From Roseitalea sp. MMSF_3546 (GTDB taxonomy: Bacteria; Pseudomonadota; Alphaproteobacteria; Rhizobiales; Rhizobiaceae): DNA of 64,000 nt. The translations under genes and the position numbers were made by a program. Position 1 is the stretch's first letter; every line of letters starts with the position of its first letter. Of this stretch, positions 26,761 to 34,381 are shown piece by piece. The stretch covers positions 1 through 64,000 of the forward strand of contig NZ_JASHKB010000018.1 of assembly GCF_030732865.1 (NCBI RefSeq). The letters are read 5' to 3'. The notes under the pieces are model-generated. The model worked only from the letters and a program-made list of their open reading frames with translations, had not been told where the DNA came from and did no database searches.

Positions 26761-27582
26761 TCAGCTCGCCGTGCGGCCGCGTGTCACCATGGTGGCGAGC
26801 ACCTCGTCGGCCTCGCGCTTCCACCAGTTCCCGGCCGAGAATATCTCGACCTCGTTGAGCCCGTCGAACCCTTCGGCCTCGACCATGGCGCGGATGCCGG
26901 CAATGTCGATGACGCCGTCGCCCATCATGCCGCGGTCGAGCAGCAGATCGGTGGTCGGCACCAGCCAGTCGCAGATGTGGAAGGCCAGGAGGCGCCGCTT
27001 GCCCGCGCGCCGGATCTGGGCGGCCAGATCGGGGTCCCACCAGATATGGTAGACATCGGCGGCGACGCCGATCCCGTCGCCAAGTTCGTCGCAGATGTCG
27101 AGCGCCTGGCCAAGCGTGTTCACGCAGGCACGGTCGGCAGCATACATGGGATGCAGCGGCTCGATGGCGATCGGCATTTGCACCGTGCGGGCGTAGTCGA
27201 GCGTCTTCGCCAGCCCGTCGGTGACGATGGCGCGGGCGGCGGCGATGTCCTTCGATCCCTCGGGCAGCCCGCCGACGACCATCACCAGGCAGGCCGCGCC
27301 GATGGCCACGGCCTCGTCGACGGCGCGGCGGTTGTCCTCGAGCACGCCATCGGTGAGCGCGCCCTGCGCGGTGAACATGCCGCCGCGACACAGCCCGCTG
27401 ACGGCGAGACCCGAGCCGCCAATGACCCTTGCGGCCTGCTTGAGGCCGATCTCGTGCACCTTGTCGCGCCAGGGCGCGATACCGCCGATGCCGTGGCGCA
27501 GGCAGCCATCGACGCATTGCGCCAGGTTCCATTGCGGGCGGACGGTGGCGGTGTTCAGCGACAGGCGCTCGGGCGCGGGCAT
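26761..27582 (-). CDS. Sugar phosphate isomerase/epimerase-like TIM-barrel protein
   Basis: A 273-residue AP-endonuclease-2/xylose-isomerase-like barrel. Metal-ligand candidates are E and H in IAIEPLHPM, D and H in VAADVYHIWWD, H in LLAFHICDWL, and the late Glu in LNEVEIFS, the usual pattern of this divalent-metal family. N-terminal SLNTATVRPQWNLAQCVDGC is typical. The start is placed at 27582, two bases from the DUF993 stop. The frame continues to 27711 but inside DUF993. Third gene of the TetR-controlled operon. Such proteins with Gfo/Idh/MocA dehydrogenases act on 3-keto sugars or inositols in several pathways; the exact reaction here is unknown. Confidence 0.85.
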   Translation of the reverse strand: MPAPERLSLNTATVRPQWNLAQCVDGCLRHGIGGIAPWRDKVHEIGLKQAARVIGGSGLAVSGLCRGGMFTAQGALTDGVLEDNRRAVDEAVAIGAACLVMVVGGLPEGSKDIAAARAIVTDGLAKTLDYARTVQMPIAIEPLHPMYAADRACVNTLGQALDICDELGDGIGVAADVYHIWWDPDLAAQIRRAGKRRLLAFHICDWLVPTTDLLLDRGMMGDGVIDIAGIRAMVEAEGFDGLNEVEIFSAGNWWKREADEVLATMVTRGRTAS

Positions 27583-27583
27583 G

Positions 27584-28741
27584 TCAGGCCTCCACGCCGC
27601 GCGCGGCGAAGACCGGGCGGGCGCGCCTTGCGGCCAGGTCGGGATCGGCGAACAGGCCCGCCGCCTCGGCAAGCCGGACAATCTCGGCCAGATGCAGCGT
27701 CGAACGGGCACTCTCCTGGCCGCCGACCATGGTGAAATGGTCCTGATGACCGGTCAGATAGGCCAGGAACACCACGCCGGTCTTGTAGAACCGCGTCGGC
27801 GCCCTGAAGATATGGCGCGACAGCGGCACGGTGGGGCCAAAGGCGGCGCGGTAGGCGTCCGTGTCGCCGCGCGCCAGGGCGTTGAGCGCGCGCGCCGCCG
27901 GCCCGGCAATGGGGTCGAATATGCCCAGCAGCGCGTCCGAATGGCCCTGCGCATCGCCCTCGATCAGCTCGGGATAGTTGAAATCGTCGCCCGAATACAT
28001 CTTGATGCCCTCGGGCAGGCGGCGACGCATCGCCACTTCCTTTTCCGCCGACAACAGCGAGATCTTGATGCCGTCGACCTTGGCCGCATTGGCCGCGATC
28101 ACATCGAGCGCCACCGCCATCGCCGCCATCTCGTCGGTCGAGCCCCAATAGCCGGCAAGCGCGGGGTCGAACATGTCGCCGAGCCAGTGCAGGATGGCCG
28201 GCCTGGCGAGTCCGCCGAGCACGCGGCCATAGACCCGGTGATAGTCGTCGGGGCTCCTTGCCGCCCGGCAAAGGGCGCGCGAGGCCATCAGGATCACGCG
28301 GCTGCCGGCCGCCTCGACCGCTTCGCACTGCATTTCGTAGGCGGCGATGACGTCATCGACGGTGACATCCGGGCCCGGTTTGAGGTGCTCGGTGCCGGCG
28401 CCGCTGGCGATGCGGTGCCCGCCGGCCCTGGCAAGGGCGGTCGAACGGGTGATCAGTTCGAGCGCGGCCGGCCAGTCAAGGCCCATGCCGCGCTGGGCGG
28501 TGTCCATCGCCTCGGCGACGCCGAAGCCCAGGCTCCACAGATGCTCGCGAAAGGCGAGCGTGCCGTCCCAGTCGATGGCCGCCTCGAGCCAGGGGTCGTT
28601 GTCGGCCAGCGGATCGGCGACGACATGGGCGGCGGCGTATGCGGTGCGGTTCCAGTTCGCGCCCGGCTCCGGTGCCGGGCCGGCGGTCAGCGTGAAGGGC
28701 GCAAGACCGCCATCGGCGTTGGGCAGGTGCAGCACGGCCAT
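27584..28741 (-). CDS. DUF993 family protein (DHDPS-like TIM barrel)
   Basis: A 385-residue protein recognised as DUF993, often annotated as dihydrodipicolinate-synthase-like. Conserved family segments: an N-terminal NWNRTAYAAAHVVADP, WDGTLAFREHLWSLGFGVAEAMDTAQRGMG, the central LHWLGDMFDPALAGYWGS, a Lys in KVDGIKISLL, and the late FYKTGVVFLAYLTGHQDHFTMVGG. The Lys in GIKIS is the best candidate for a Schiff-base residue (inference). It lies four bases after the Gfo/Idh/MocA gene and just before the TIM-barrel gene, so the three are cotranscribed. The reaction is not known to me. Confidence 0.82.
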   Translation of the reverse strand: MAVLHLPNADGGLAPFTLTAGPAPEPGANWNRTAYAAAHVVADPLADNDPWLEAAIDWDGTLAFREHLWSLGFGVAEAMDTAQRGMGLDWPAALELITRSTALARAGGHRIASGAGTEHLKPGPDVTVDDVIAAYEMQCEAVEAAGSRVILMASRALCRAARSPDDYHRVYGRVLGGLARPAILHWLGDMFDPALAGYWGSTDEMAAMAVALDVIAANAAKVDGIKISLLSAEKEVAMRRRLPEGIKMYSGDDFNYPELIEGDAQGHSDALLGIFDPIAGPAARALNALARGDTDAYRAAFGPTVPLSRHIFRAPTRFYKTGVVFLAYLTGHQDHFTMVGGQESARSTLHLAEIVRLAEAAGLFADPDLAARRARPVFAARGVEA

Positions 28742-28744
28742 CGA

Positions 28745-29896
28745 TCAGCCCTCCAGGTCCGGCAGGTCGACCCAGCGGCGCTCCCGGGCCGAGCGGTAGC
28801 CGGCCTCGGCAAGCTGAACGCCCTTGGCGCCTTCCATCAGGGAGTACTTCCAGGGCGCGTCGTCGACGACATGGCGCAGAAACTGCTCCCACTGCACCTT
28901 GAAGCCATTGTCGAAGACCGTGTTGTCGGGCACCTCCTCCCAGTGCGAGAAGAACTCGAGCGCCTGCGGCTCGTCGGGGTTCCAGACCGGCTTGGGGGTG
29001 TTGACCCGGTGCTGGCTGAAGCATCTGTGCAGGCCGGCGACGGCCGAGCCGTGCGTGCCGTCGACCTGGAAGGTGACCAGATCGTCGCGGCGTACGCGCG
29101 TGCACCAGCTCGAATTGATGTGCGCGACGATGTCGCCGTCAAGCATGAAGGTGGCGTAGGCGGCGTCGTCGGCGGTCGCCCGATAGGGCGCGCCGGTTTC
29201 GTCCCAGCGCTCGGGAATGTGCGTGGCGGTGGTGCAGCTGACCGAGCGGACCGGCGCGATGACGTTGTCGAGCACGTAGCGCCAGTGGCACAGCATGTCC
29301 GAAACCATGCCGCCGCCATCGGCGGCGCGATAGTTCCAGCTCGGACGCTGGGCGGGCATCCAGTCGCCCTCGAAGACCCAGTATCCGAACTCGCCCTTGA
29401 CAGACAGGATGCGGCCGAAAAAGCCGGCATCGCGCAACCGCTTGAGCTTGATCAGGCCGGGCAGGTCGAGCTTGTCGTGCACGATGCCGTTCTTGACGCC
29501 CTTGTCGCGCGCATGGCGGGCGATCGCGACCGCCTCCTCGAGCCCTTCCGACACCGGCTTTTCGCAATACACATGCTTGCCCGCATCGATCGCCTGGCGC
29601 AAAAGGCCGGGCCGCAATTGGGTCGAGGCGGCGTCGAAGAAGATCTCGTCGTCCGGGTTGGCCAGCGCCGCCTCGAGATTGGTCGTCCAGCGCGCAACGC
29701 CGTGCTTTTCGGCCAACGCCTCGACCTTGACCGGATTGCGCCCGACGATGATCGGGTCCGGCATCAGCCGCGCGCCGTCCTCGAGCGCGAGCCCGCCCTG
29801 GTCGCGAATGGCGAGCACGGAGCGGATCAGATGCTGGTTCATCCCCATGCGGCCGGTGACGCCATGCATGATGATCCCGATGCGGCGTGTGTGCAT
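28745..29896 (-). CDS. Gfo/Idh/MocA family oxidoreductase
   Basis: A 383-residue NAD(P)-dependent dehydrogenase of the Gfo/Idh/MocA family. The N-terminal Rossmann motif is modified (GIIMHGVTGRMG), the hallmark EKP is in HVYCEKPVSEGLE near residue 112, and the substrate domain contains a family-like GGGMVSDMLCHWRYV segment with Asp and His. The start is supported by a very strong ribosome binding site (AAGGGGAGG). First gene of the three-gene operon behind a TetR-type operator at 29952-29969. Substrate probably a sugar, inositol or derivative (inference). Confidence 0.9.
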   Translation of the reverse strand: MHTRRIGIIMHGVTGRMGMNQHLIRSVLAIRDQGGLALEDGARLMPDPIIVGRNPVKVEALAEKHGVARWTTNLEAALANPDDEIFFDAASTQLRPGLLRQAIDAGKHVYCEKPVSEGLEEAVAIARHARDKGVKNGIVHDKLDLPGLIKLKRLRDAGFFGRILSVKGEFGYWVFEGDWMPAQRPSWNYRAADGGGMVSDMLCHWRYVLDNVIAPVRSVSCTTATHIPERWDETGAPYRATADDAAYATFMLDGDIVAHINSSWCTRVRRDDLVTFQVDGTHGSAVAGLHRCFSQHRVNTPKPVWNPDEPQALEFFSHWEEVPDNTVFDNGFKVQWEQFLRHVVDDAPWKYSLMEGAKGVQLAEAGYRSARERRWVDLPDLEG

Positions 29897-29951
29897 GAAT
29901 GCCTCCCCTTGGCGCGCGACAGATCGCTGTCGGGCGCTGTGATGCTGAACA

Positions 29952-29982
29952 TTACCTACTAGTCAGTAGCTTGGCTCGTCAA
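29952..29982 (-). promoter_or_regulatory. Promoter of the Gfo/Idh operon with TetR-type operator
   Basis: On the minus strand a -35 TTGACG (29982-29977) is followed after 17 bases by a -10-like GTAGGT. The site TTACCTACTAGTCAGTAG (29952-29969, plus-strand reading) overlaps the -10. It shares the AC-nn-AC-nn-GT-nn-GT dyad and most bases with the site before tctC. The -35 hexamers are also identical. Confidence 0.7.
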
Positions 29983-30086
29983 GCGTTTCCGTCGCGCGGG
30001 CGGTGGATGCGTCCAGGCACCCCGATGGATGTCGCCCGCGGGCGCGGCGGGAGGGGCGTTTGCCTGGCGCCGACTGCGCCGGACCG

Positions 30087-30737
30087 TCAGCGGGGACGCA
30101 GGAATTGCAGGATCATCTCGCCGGCCTCGCGGGCGCGGCGTTCGAGCCAGGCATCGTCGATGGGCGCCTTGAACACCATTCTGAGCGTGTGCCTGTTGGA
30201 CAGCGGGAAATAGCACATCGACGCGATGAAGATGTAGAGTTCGGCCGGGTCGACGCCGGGCCGGAACATCTTCTTTTCGACGCCCTTGTCGAGGATGGTC
30301 TTGAGCTTGCGCATCAGCCCGGACTGGATCTCGGCGGCGTCCCGCAGGCTGCGGATGGTTTCGCCGCCGCGCAGGTTTTCGGTGTTGAGCATGGCGATGA
30401 ACCAGGGGTTCTCGCGGAAATGGTCCATCGTGAAGCGGACGAGCTTGCGGATCGCCGCGTCGGGCTCCAGGCCCTCCAGATCGAGTGCCTGCTCGCCCTG
30501 CCGGATCTGCACATAGGCCTCCAGGAGCGCCGCGCCGTAGAGCGCTTCCTTGTCGCCGTAATAGTCGTAGATGAGCGGCTTTGAGACCCCGGCGCGGGCG
30601 GCGATCGTGTCGACGCGGGCGCCGTCGAAGCCCTGGGTGGAGAACTCGACCAGCGCCGCGTCGAGGATCGCCTTGCGGGAGGCTTCGGCGTTCTTTTCGC
30701 GGCGCGTGCGCGGCGCTGTCCTTGTCTGCATGTTCAT
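30087..30737 (-). CDS. TetR/AcrR family transcriptional regulator
   Basis: A 216-residue TetR-family regulator. The helix-turn-helix spans about residues 18-65: RKAILDAALVEFSTQGFDGA, VDTIAARAGVSKPLIYDYYG with KEALY. The C-terminal ligand domain has the TetR_C-like segment NPWFIAMLNTENLRGGETIR. Two close ATGs (30737, 30731) are possible and no strong ribosome binding site is visible. It lies upstream of the Gfo/Idh operon on the same strand, about 120 bases from the operator. That operator and its near-copy before tctC make this the probable repressor of both units; no such site was seen before its own start. Confidence 0.92.
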   Translation of the reverse strand: MNMQTRTAPRTRREKNAEASRKAILDAALVEFSTQGFDGARVDTIAARAGVSKPLIYDYYGDKEALYGAALLEAYVQIRQGEQALDLEGLEPDAAIRKLVRFTMDHFRENPWFIAMLNTENLRGGETIRSLRDAAEIQSGLMRKLKTILDKGVEKKMFRPGVDPAELYIFIASMCYFPLSNRHTLRMVFKAPIDDAWLERRAREAGEMILQFLRPR

Positions 30738-30913
30738 ACCGTCAGATAGCGCCTGACCGTGGTCGAGGTCCAGAGCCAATGGAAGCCGGAGCCGGCCGCG
30801 GGCGCCAGCCCGGCATGGACGCTTCCGGCTGCGGATCGGGCCGCAAGCCAACCGGCCGCGATCTGCCGGACGACCCTGGCGACGGATGTCGGCGTCACGC
30901 GCGCTCGAGCCGA

Positions 30914-31546
30914 TCAGCGGCGTCGCCCGCCCGGCTCGGCCTTCTGCGCGAGCAGGACGCTGGCATGGTCGCATTCGGGGTCTTCGGCAACGAAACGCAC
31001 GATGCGCATGCCGAGCGCGCGAAGCGCCGCCTCATAGTCCCCAGGGGCGAGGCTGGCGTGATAGACCGGCTCGCCGCCGACATGGCCGATCGCTTCGGAT
31101 GCGTGCGGGCCGACGGTCAGCATCAATGCCCCGCCCTCGCGCAGATGCGCGGCGAAACGGCCAAGCGTCTCGCGCTGCTCGTCCGGCGTGAGATGAAAGA
31201 AGCTGTGCCAGCCGACGATCCCGTCGAACCGGTCCGGCAGGTCAAGCCCGCGCATGTCCGCTTCCAGCCAGCGCGCGCGGGGAAAGCGGACGCGCGCCCG
31301 CTCCAGCATCGGGACCGAAAGGTCGATCCCGGTCAGCCGGCAGCCTTGCGCGATGAGGTATTGTGCAATCGGCGCGCCGGCGCCGCAGCCCGCATCGAGC
31401 ACGGCCGCCCTGGCAGGCACAAGGGCGAGGAACCGGTCCAGCCAGCCCCGTTCGAATAGCGCCCGCGAGCGCTCGTCGTCATATTGCAGACCCTTGCGGG
31501 CATAGACGTCCTTCGTGCGCCCCGCCAGATCGGCCAGATCGCTCAC
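30914..31546 (-). CDS. Class I SAM-dependent methyltransferase
   Basis: A 210-residue methyltransferase. Motif I is VLDAGCGAGAPIAQYL near residue 51, the acidic loop LTGIDLSVPMLERAR follows, then WLEADMRGLDLPDRFDGIV and the motif post-II region WHSFFHLTPDEQRETL. The start is a GTG at 31546, chosen because GGAGGT lies six bases upstream. Extending to 31639 adds a stretch with no similarity to the family. Substrate unknown. It stands alone between tetR and a divergent DUF1206 gene. Confidence 0.87.
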   Translation of the reverse strand: MSDLADLAGRTKDVYARKGLQYDDERSRALFERGWLDRFLALVPARAAVLDAGCGAGAPIAQYLIAQGCRLTGIDLSVPMLERARVRFPRARWLEADMRGLDLPDRFDGIVGWHSFFHLTPDEQRETLGRFAAHLREGGALMLTVGPHASEAIGHVGGEPVYHASLAPGDYEAALRALGMRIVRFVAEDPECDHASVLLAQKAEPGGRRR

Positions 31547-31720
31547 CTGCACCTCCGCTCGCCATGGCTCGGCCCCGCCGCCAAAGGTGCCTGCGGTGGT
31601 GCTGGAAGGCAAGCCGGCCGGCGGTCGACGCCAGGGCACGCCGACGCGTGCGGCCCTCGCGCATGGCGGCCAGGCGGAACGATGGCTTTGGCGCCGCGTT
31701 GCGCTGTCAAGGAGGTGATA

Positions 31721-32566
31721 ATGGGCAAGCGTGATCTATCCTGGGCAGTGCCGATGATGCGGTCGGGCTATGCCGGCCGCGGCCTGGTCTATGTCGCCGT
31801 TGCCGGCCTGTCGCTCTGGGCGATCTGGCGGGGCGGACAGGCCGAAGGCACGTCCTCGGCATTCCGAACGCTCGAGACATCCACATGGGGGGTCGTCGTG
31901 CTGAGCCTGATCGGCGCGGGTCTGCTCGCCTATGCGCTCTGGCGCGTCACCTGCGCGATCTACGATCTGGAGGCCTACGGGTCCGACGGCAAGGGCCTTG
32001 TCGCGCGCGCCGGACAGGTCACGACCGGGGTCGTCCATGGCGCGATTGGCGTGGGTGCGATCACCATCGTCCTCGCCGCCGGCGGCGGAACCGGCAACCG
32101 GTCCTCGATCGTGCAGGCGGTGGGCTGGCTGATGTCTTTGCCGGCGGGCATCTGGCTCGTCGGGGTGGCCGGCCTGCTGACGATCGGCTCCGGCATCTAC
32201 TACTACCTCAAGGCGTGGAACCAGAAATACCTGTCCTTTCTTCGCGCCAACGAGTTCACCCTCCGCTGGAACACGGTATTGCGGGCGGGCGTGGTCGCCC
32301 AGGCGACGGTGGTGACCATCATCGGCGCGTTCATCGTCTATGCGGCCCTTCGGGCGAATCCGGCACAGGCCGGCGGACTGGGTCAGACGTTTTCATGGCT
32401 CAAGCAGCAGCCCTACGGCCAGGCGCTTGTCATCGCCATTTGCCTGGGCCTGCTGGCCTTCGCGCTGTTCTGCTTTGTCAATGCGCGCTACCGCATCGTG
32501 CCCCGCACGGTGTCCGATGACCGGATCGAGACCCTGGCGCGACGGCTCAAGCCGTCGGGCGCCTGA
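31721..32566 (+). CDS. DUF1206 membrane protein
   Basis: A 281-residue integral membrane protein of the DUF1206 family, built of three similar two-helix repeats: GYAGRGLVYVAVAGLSLWA, then ARAGQVTTGVVHGAIGVGAI, then LRAGVVAQATVVTIIGAFIV, each followed by a second helix and the W-L/YG pattern (VGWLMSLPAG, FSWLKQQPYGQ). The family function is unknown. The ATG at 31721 follows AAGGAGGTGAT, close to a perfect complement of the 16S 3' end, suggesting efficient translation. Confidence 0.85.
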   Translation: MGKRDLSWAVPMMRSGYAGRGLVYVAVAGLSLWAIWRGGQAEGTSSAFRTLETSTWGVVVLSLIGAGLLAYALWRVTCAIYDLEAYGSDGKGLVARAGQVTTGVVHGAIGVGAITIVLAAGGGTGNRSSIVQAVGWLMSLPAGIWLVGVAGLLTIGSGIYYYLKAWNQKYLSFLRANEFTLRWNTVLRAGVVAQATVVTIIGAFIVYAALRANPAQAGGLGQTFSWLKQQPYGQALVIAICLGLLAFALFCFVNARYRIVPRTVSDDRIETLARRLKPSGA

Positions 32567-32722
32567 TAAGCGCGTGGCCCGCCCGCACCCAAGTGAACCG
32601 GTTCGGCCGTCGCAGGGTGATCCGCAGGGCCTCGATTCGATCGGCCGAAGAAGGGGACACTTCGATGACGACGTCGAACCGGCATCGCGCCTCGATTTCG
32701 CCGCGAGAGGGACGGCAAGGCC

Positions 32723-33124
32723 GTGACATTGCCTGATGCCGCACGGCGGCGCGAACGCGCGGCCTTTCGCGTCGCCGTTTTCGTCCTTTCGGCCGTGCCG
32801 ATTGCCGCCGGCTCGGCGGGTGTCGTGCTGGGAGCCGGGTTCGCGTCACTGGCGGACGGCCCGGGGACGCCGGATGCCGACAGCCACTTTCGCTACCTGT
32901 CCGGGCTCCTGCTCGGCATCGGCATCGCTTTCCCGACCACCGTGGCCGGCCGCAAGGTCCAGTCGGCCAGGTTCCGCTTGCTCGCCCTGATCGTCATCCT
33001 TGGAGGCCTTGCCCGGCTCCTTTCGGCGGTCACCGTCGGATTGCCGGGCCCGGCCCATCAGGCGGCGCTTGTCATGGAGCTGGGCGTCACGCCGGCGCTG
33101 GCGCTCTGGAGCCTGCGCCTGTGA
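32723..33124 (+). CDS. DUF4345 family membrane protein
   Basis: A 133-residue protein with four predicted helices (AFRVAVFVLSAVPIAAGSAG, YLSGLLLGIGIAF, LLALIVILGGLARLLS, and the end QAALVMELGVTPALALW). DUF4345 features are the D-SHFRYLSGLLLGIGI segment and GGLARLLSAVTVGLP. It starts with GTG at 32723; the nearest purine-rich stretch is about 15 bases upstream, so initiation is uncertain. Function unknown. Confidence 0.7.
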   Translation: MTLPDAARRRERAAFRVAVFVLSAVPIAAGSAGVVLGAGFASLADGPGTPDADSHFRYLSGLLLGIGIAFPTTVAGRKVQSARFRLLALIVILGGLARLLSAVTVGLPGPAHQAALVMELGVTPALALWSLRL

Positions 33125-33332
33125 TGTCCGTCCCGCATGGCCCGCACCCCGCCGGCCGCTGCAAGGGCGCAACCGGGCGCCTGGCCCATTGGTTGCCGGA
33201 AAGGGCAATACCGGCTTCCCGCTTTCGCCCGCAATTGGCGGCGCATTTGCTTAACCTTGGGTGGATTGCCTTGATTTGCAACCGCAGACAGGTAATGCTG
33301 CCGGACAGCTATCCAAGGGGGAGGATCGCGAC

Positions 33333-34226
33333 ATGGTCCTGTGGCGGAATCTCTGCCTGTCGGCATTGCTGGCAGCGTGTTTCATGGGCGCGGCGCCGGC
33401 GGGGGCGAGCGAGATCGCGACCGCGGTCGATGTCGATCCGAGCGCCCGGCTGACCTCTGCCGGTGCGGTTCGGCCGGTCATCACCGGCAACCGGCTGTCG
33501 CAGGGCGACCGGGTCGAGACCGCGGGCAGCGGCCAGGTGCAGGTGCGCTTCGACGACTTCACGCGGATGGTCGTCGGTCCCAATTCCTCGCTGGAGATCG
33601 ACCAGGTGCTGATGCAGTCGGCCGACACGGCGAGCCGGTTCGCCGTCTCCACGGTGCGCGGCAGCTTCCGCTTCCTGTCCGGCAAGAGCAGCAAGAACGC
33701 CTATCAGATCCGAACGCCGACAGCGACGCTGGGCGTGCGCGGCACAACCTTCGATTGCTGGGTCGACCAGCTTGGCCAGACCTTCTGCGCCATCCTTTGG
33801 GGCCGCGTGCGCTTCTGCGGGCTTCAGGGCGGCAGCGAGGTCAATTGCCGGGATGTCGGCGGCCGCTGCTCGATCGTCTTCGCCGACCGTAACGGCACGG
33901 TGCAGACGCCCGGATCGGACGAGCAGGCCGGCGAGATCGTATCGACGGGCTTCCCCTATCTGTTCTCGCAGCAATCGCTCCTGCGGTCGTTCCGGACCAG
34001 AACGAACGCTTGCAGCCGGTATACGCGGGTGTTCGAACAGCGGGCGATCGAGGAGGGGTCCGAAGAGGGTGCCGCGGGCGATCCCGTCACCGCGCCCGAT
34101 ACGTCGACCCCGCCCACCGACAGGCCGGGCGGCAAGAATGCAGGCCCGGTCATCGAGAAGATCATCGACAAGATCAAGGACGAGGAAGAGGGTGAAGGCG
34201 AATGTGACCCTGAATTCGGTTGCTGA
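33333..34226 (+). CDS. Exported FecR-domain protein
   Basis: A 297-residue exported protein with a FecR domain near residues 45-150 (VITGNRLSQGDRVETAGSGQ, FDDFTRMVVGPNSSLEIDQV, ATLGVRGTTFDCWVD). The N-terminus is a signal peptide; LLAAC near residue 16 could be a lipobox, though an AGA/SE signal-peptidase I site is also possible. Several Cys residues follow the FecR domain. The C-terminus is acidic (DEEEGEGECDPEFGC) and ends in Cys. A GGGGGAGG ribosome binding site precedes the ATG at 33333. It lies 155 bases upstream of a CHASE2 cyclase, a frequent pairing in rhizobia-like genomes, so it may present a periplasmic signal to it (inference). Confidence 0.85.
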   Translation: MVLWRNLCLSALLAACFMGAAPAGASEIATAVDVDPSARLTSAGAVRPVITGNRLSQGDRVETAGSGQVQVRFDDFTRMVVGPNSSLEIDQVLMQSADTASRFAVSTVRGSFRFLSGKSSKNAYQIRTPTATLGVRGTTFDCWVDQLGQTFCAILWGRVRFCGLQGGSEVNCRDVGGRCSIVFADRNGTVQTPGSDEQAGEIVSTGFPYLFSQQSLLRSFRTRTNACSRYTRVFEQRAIEEGSEEGAAGDPVTAPDTSTPPTDRPGGKNAGPVIEKIIDKIKDEEEGEGECDPEFGC

Positions 34227-34381
34227 CGATTAGGACCCGTCGCGGGCTCTGACGATATCGGGAACGTTGATTTGGTCAGCACAGGCTGAATACCGCCGAG
34301 CCTGCGGAAAGCGGCCATCGACCTGATCCGGCCTGCCGGCCAGTGACGGCGAGCTTCTGGATTGTGCCACCGGAGTAACCC

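Noticed and set aside
25115-27532. A long minus-strand frame covering tctA
   Set aside because: Antisense to a clear TctA permease and lacking any family motif. The start of the TIM-barrel gene downstream is in a different frame.
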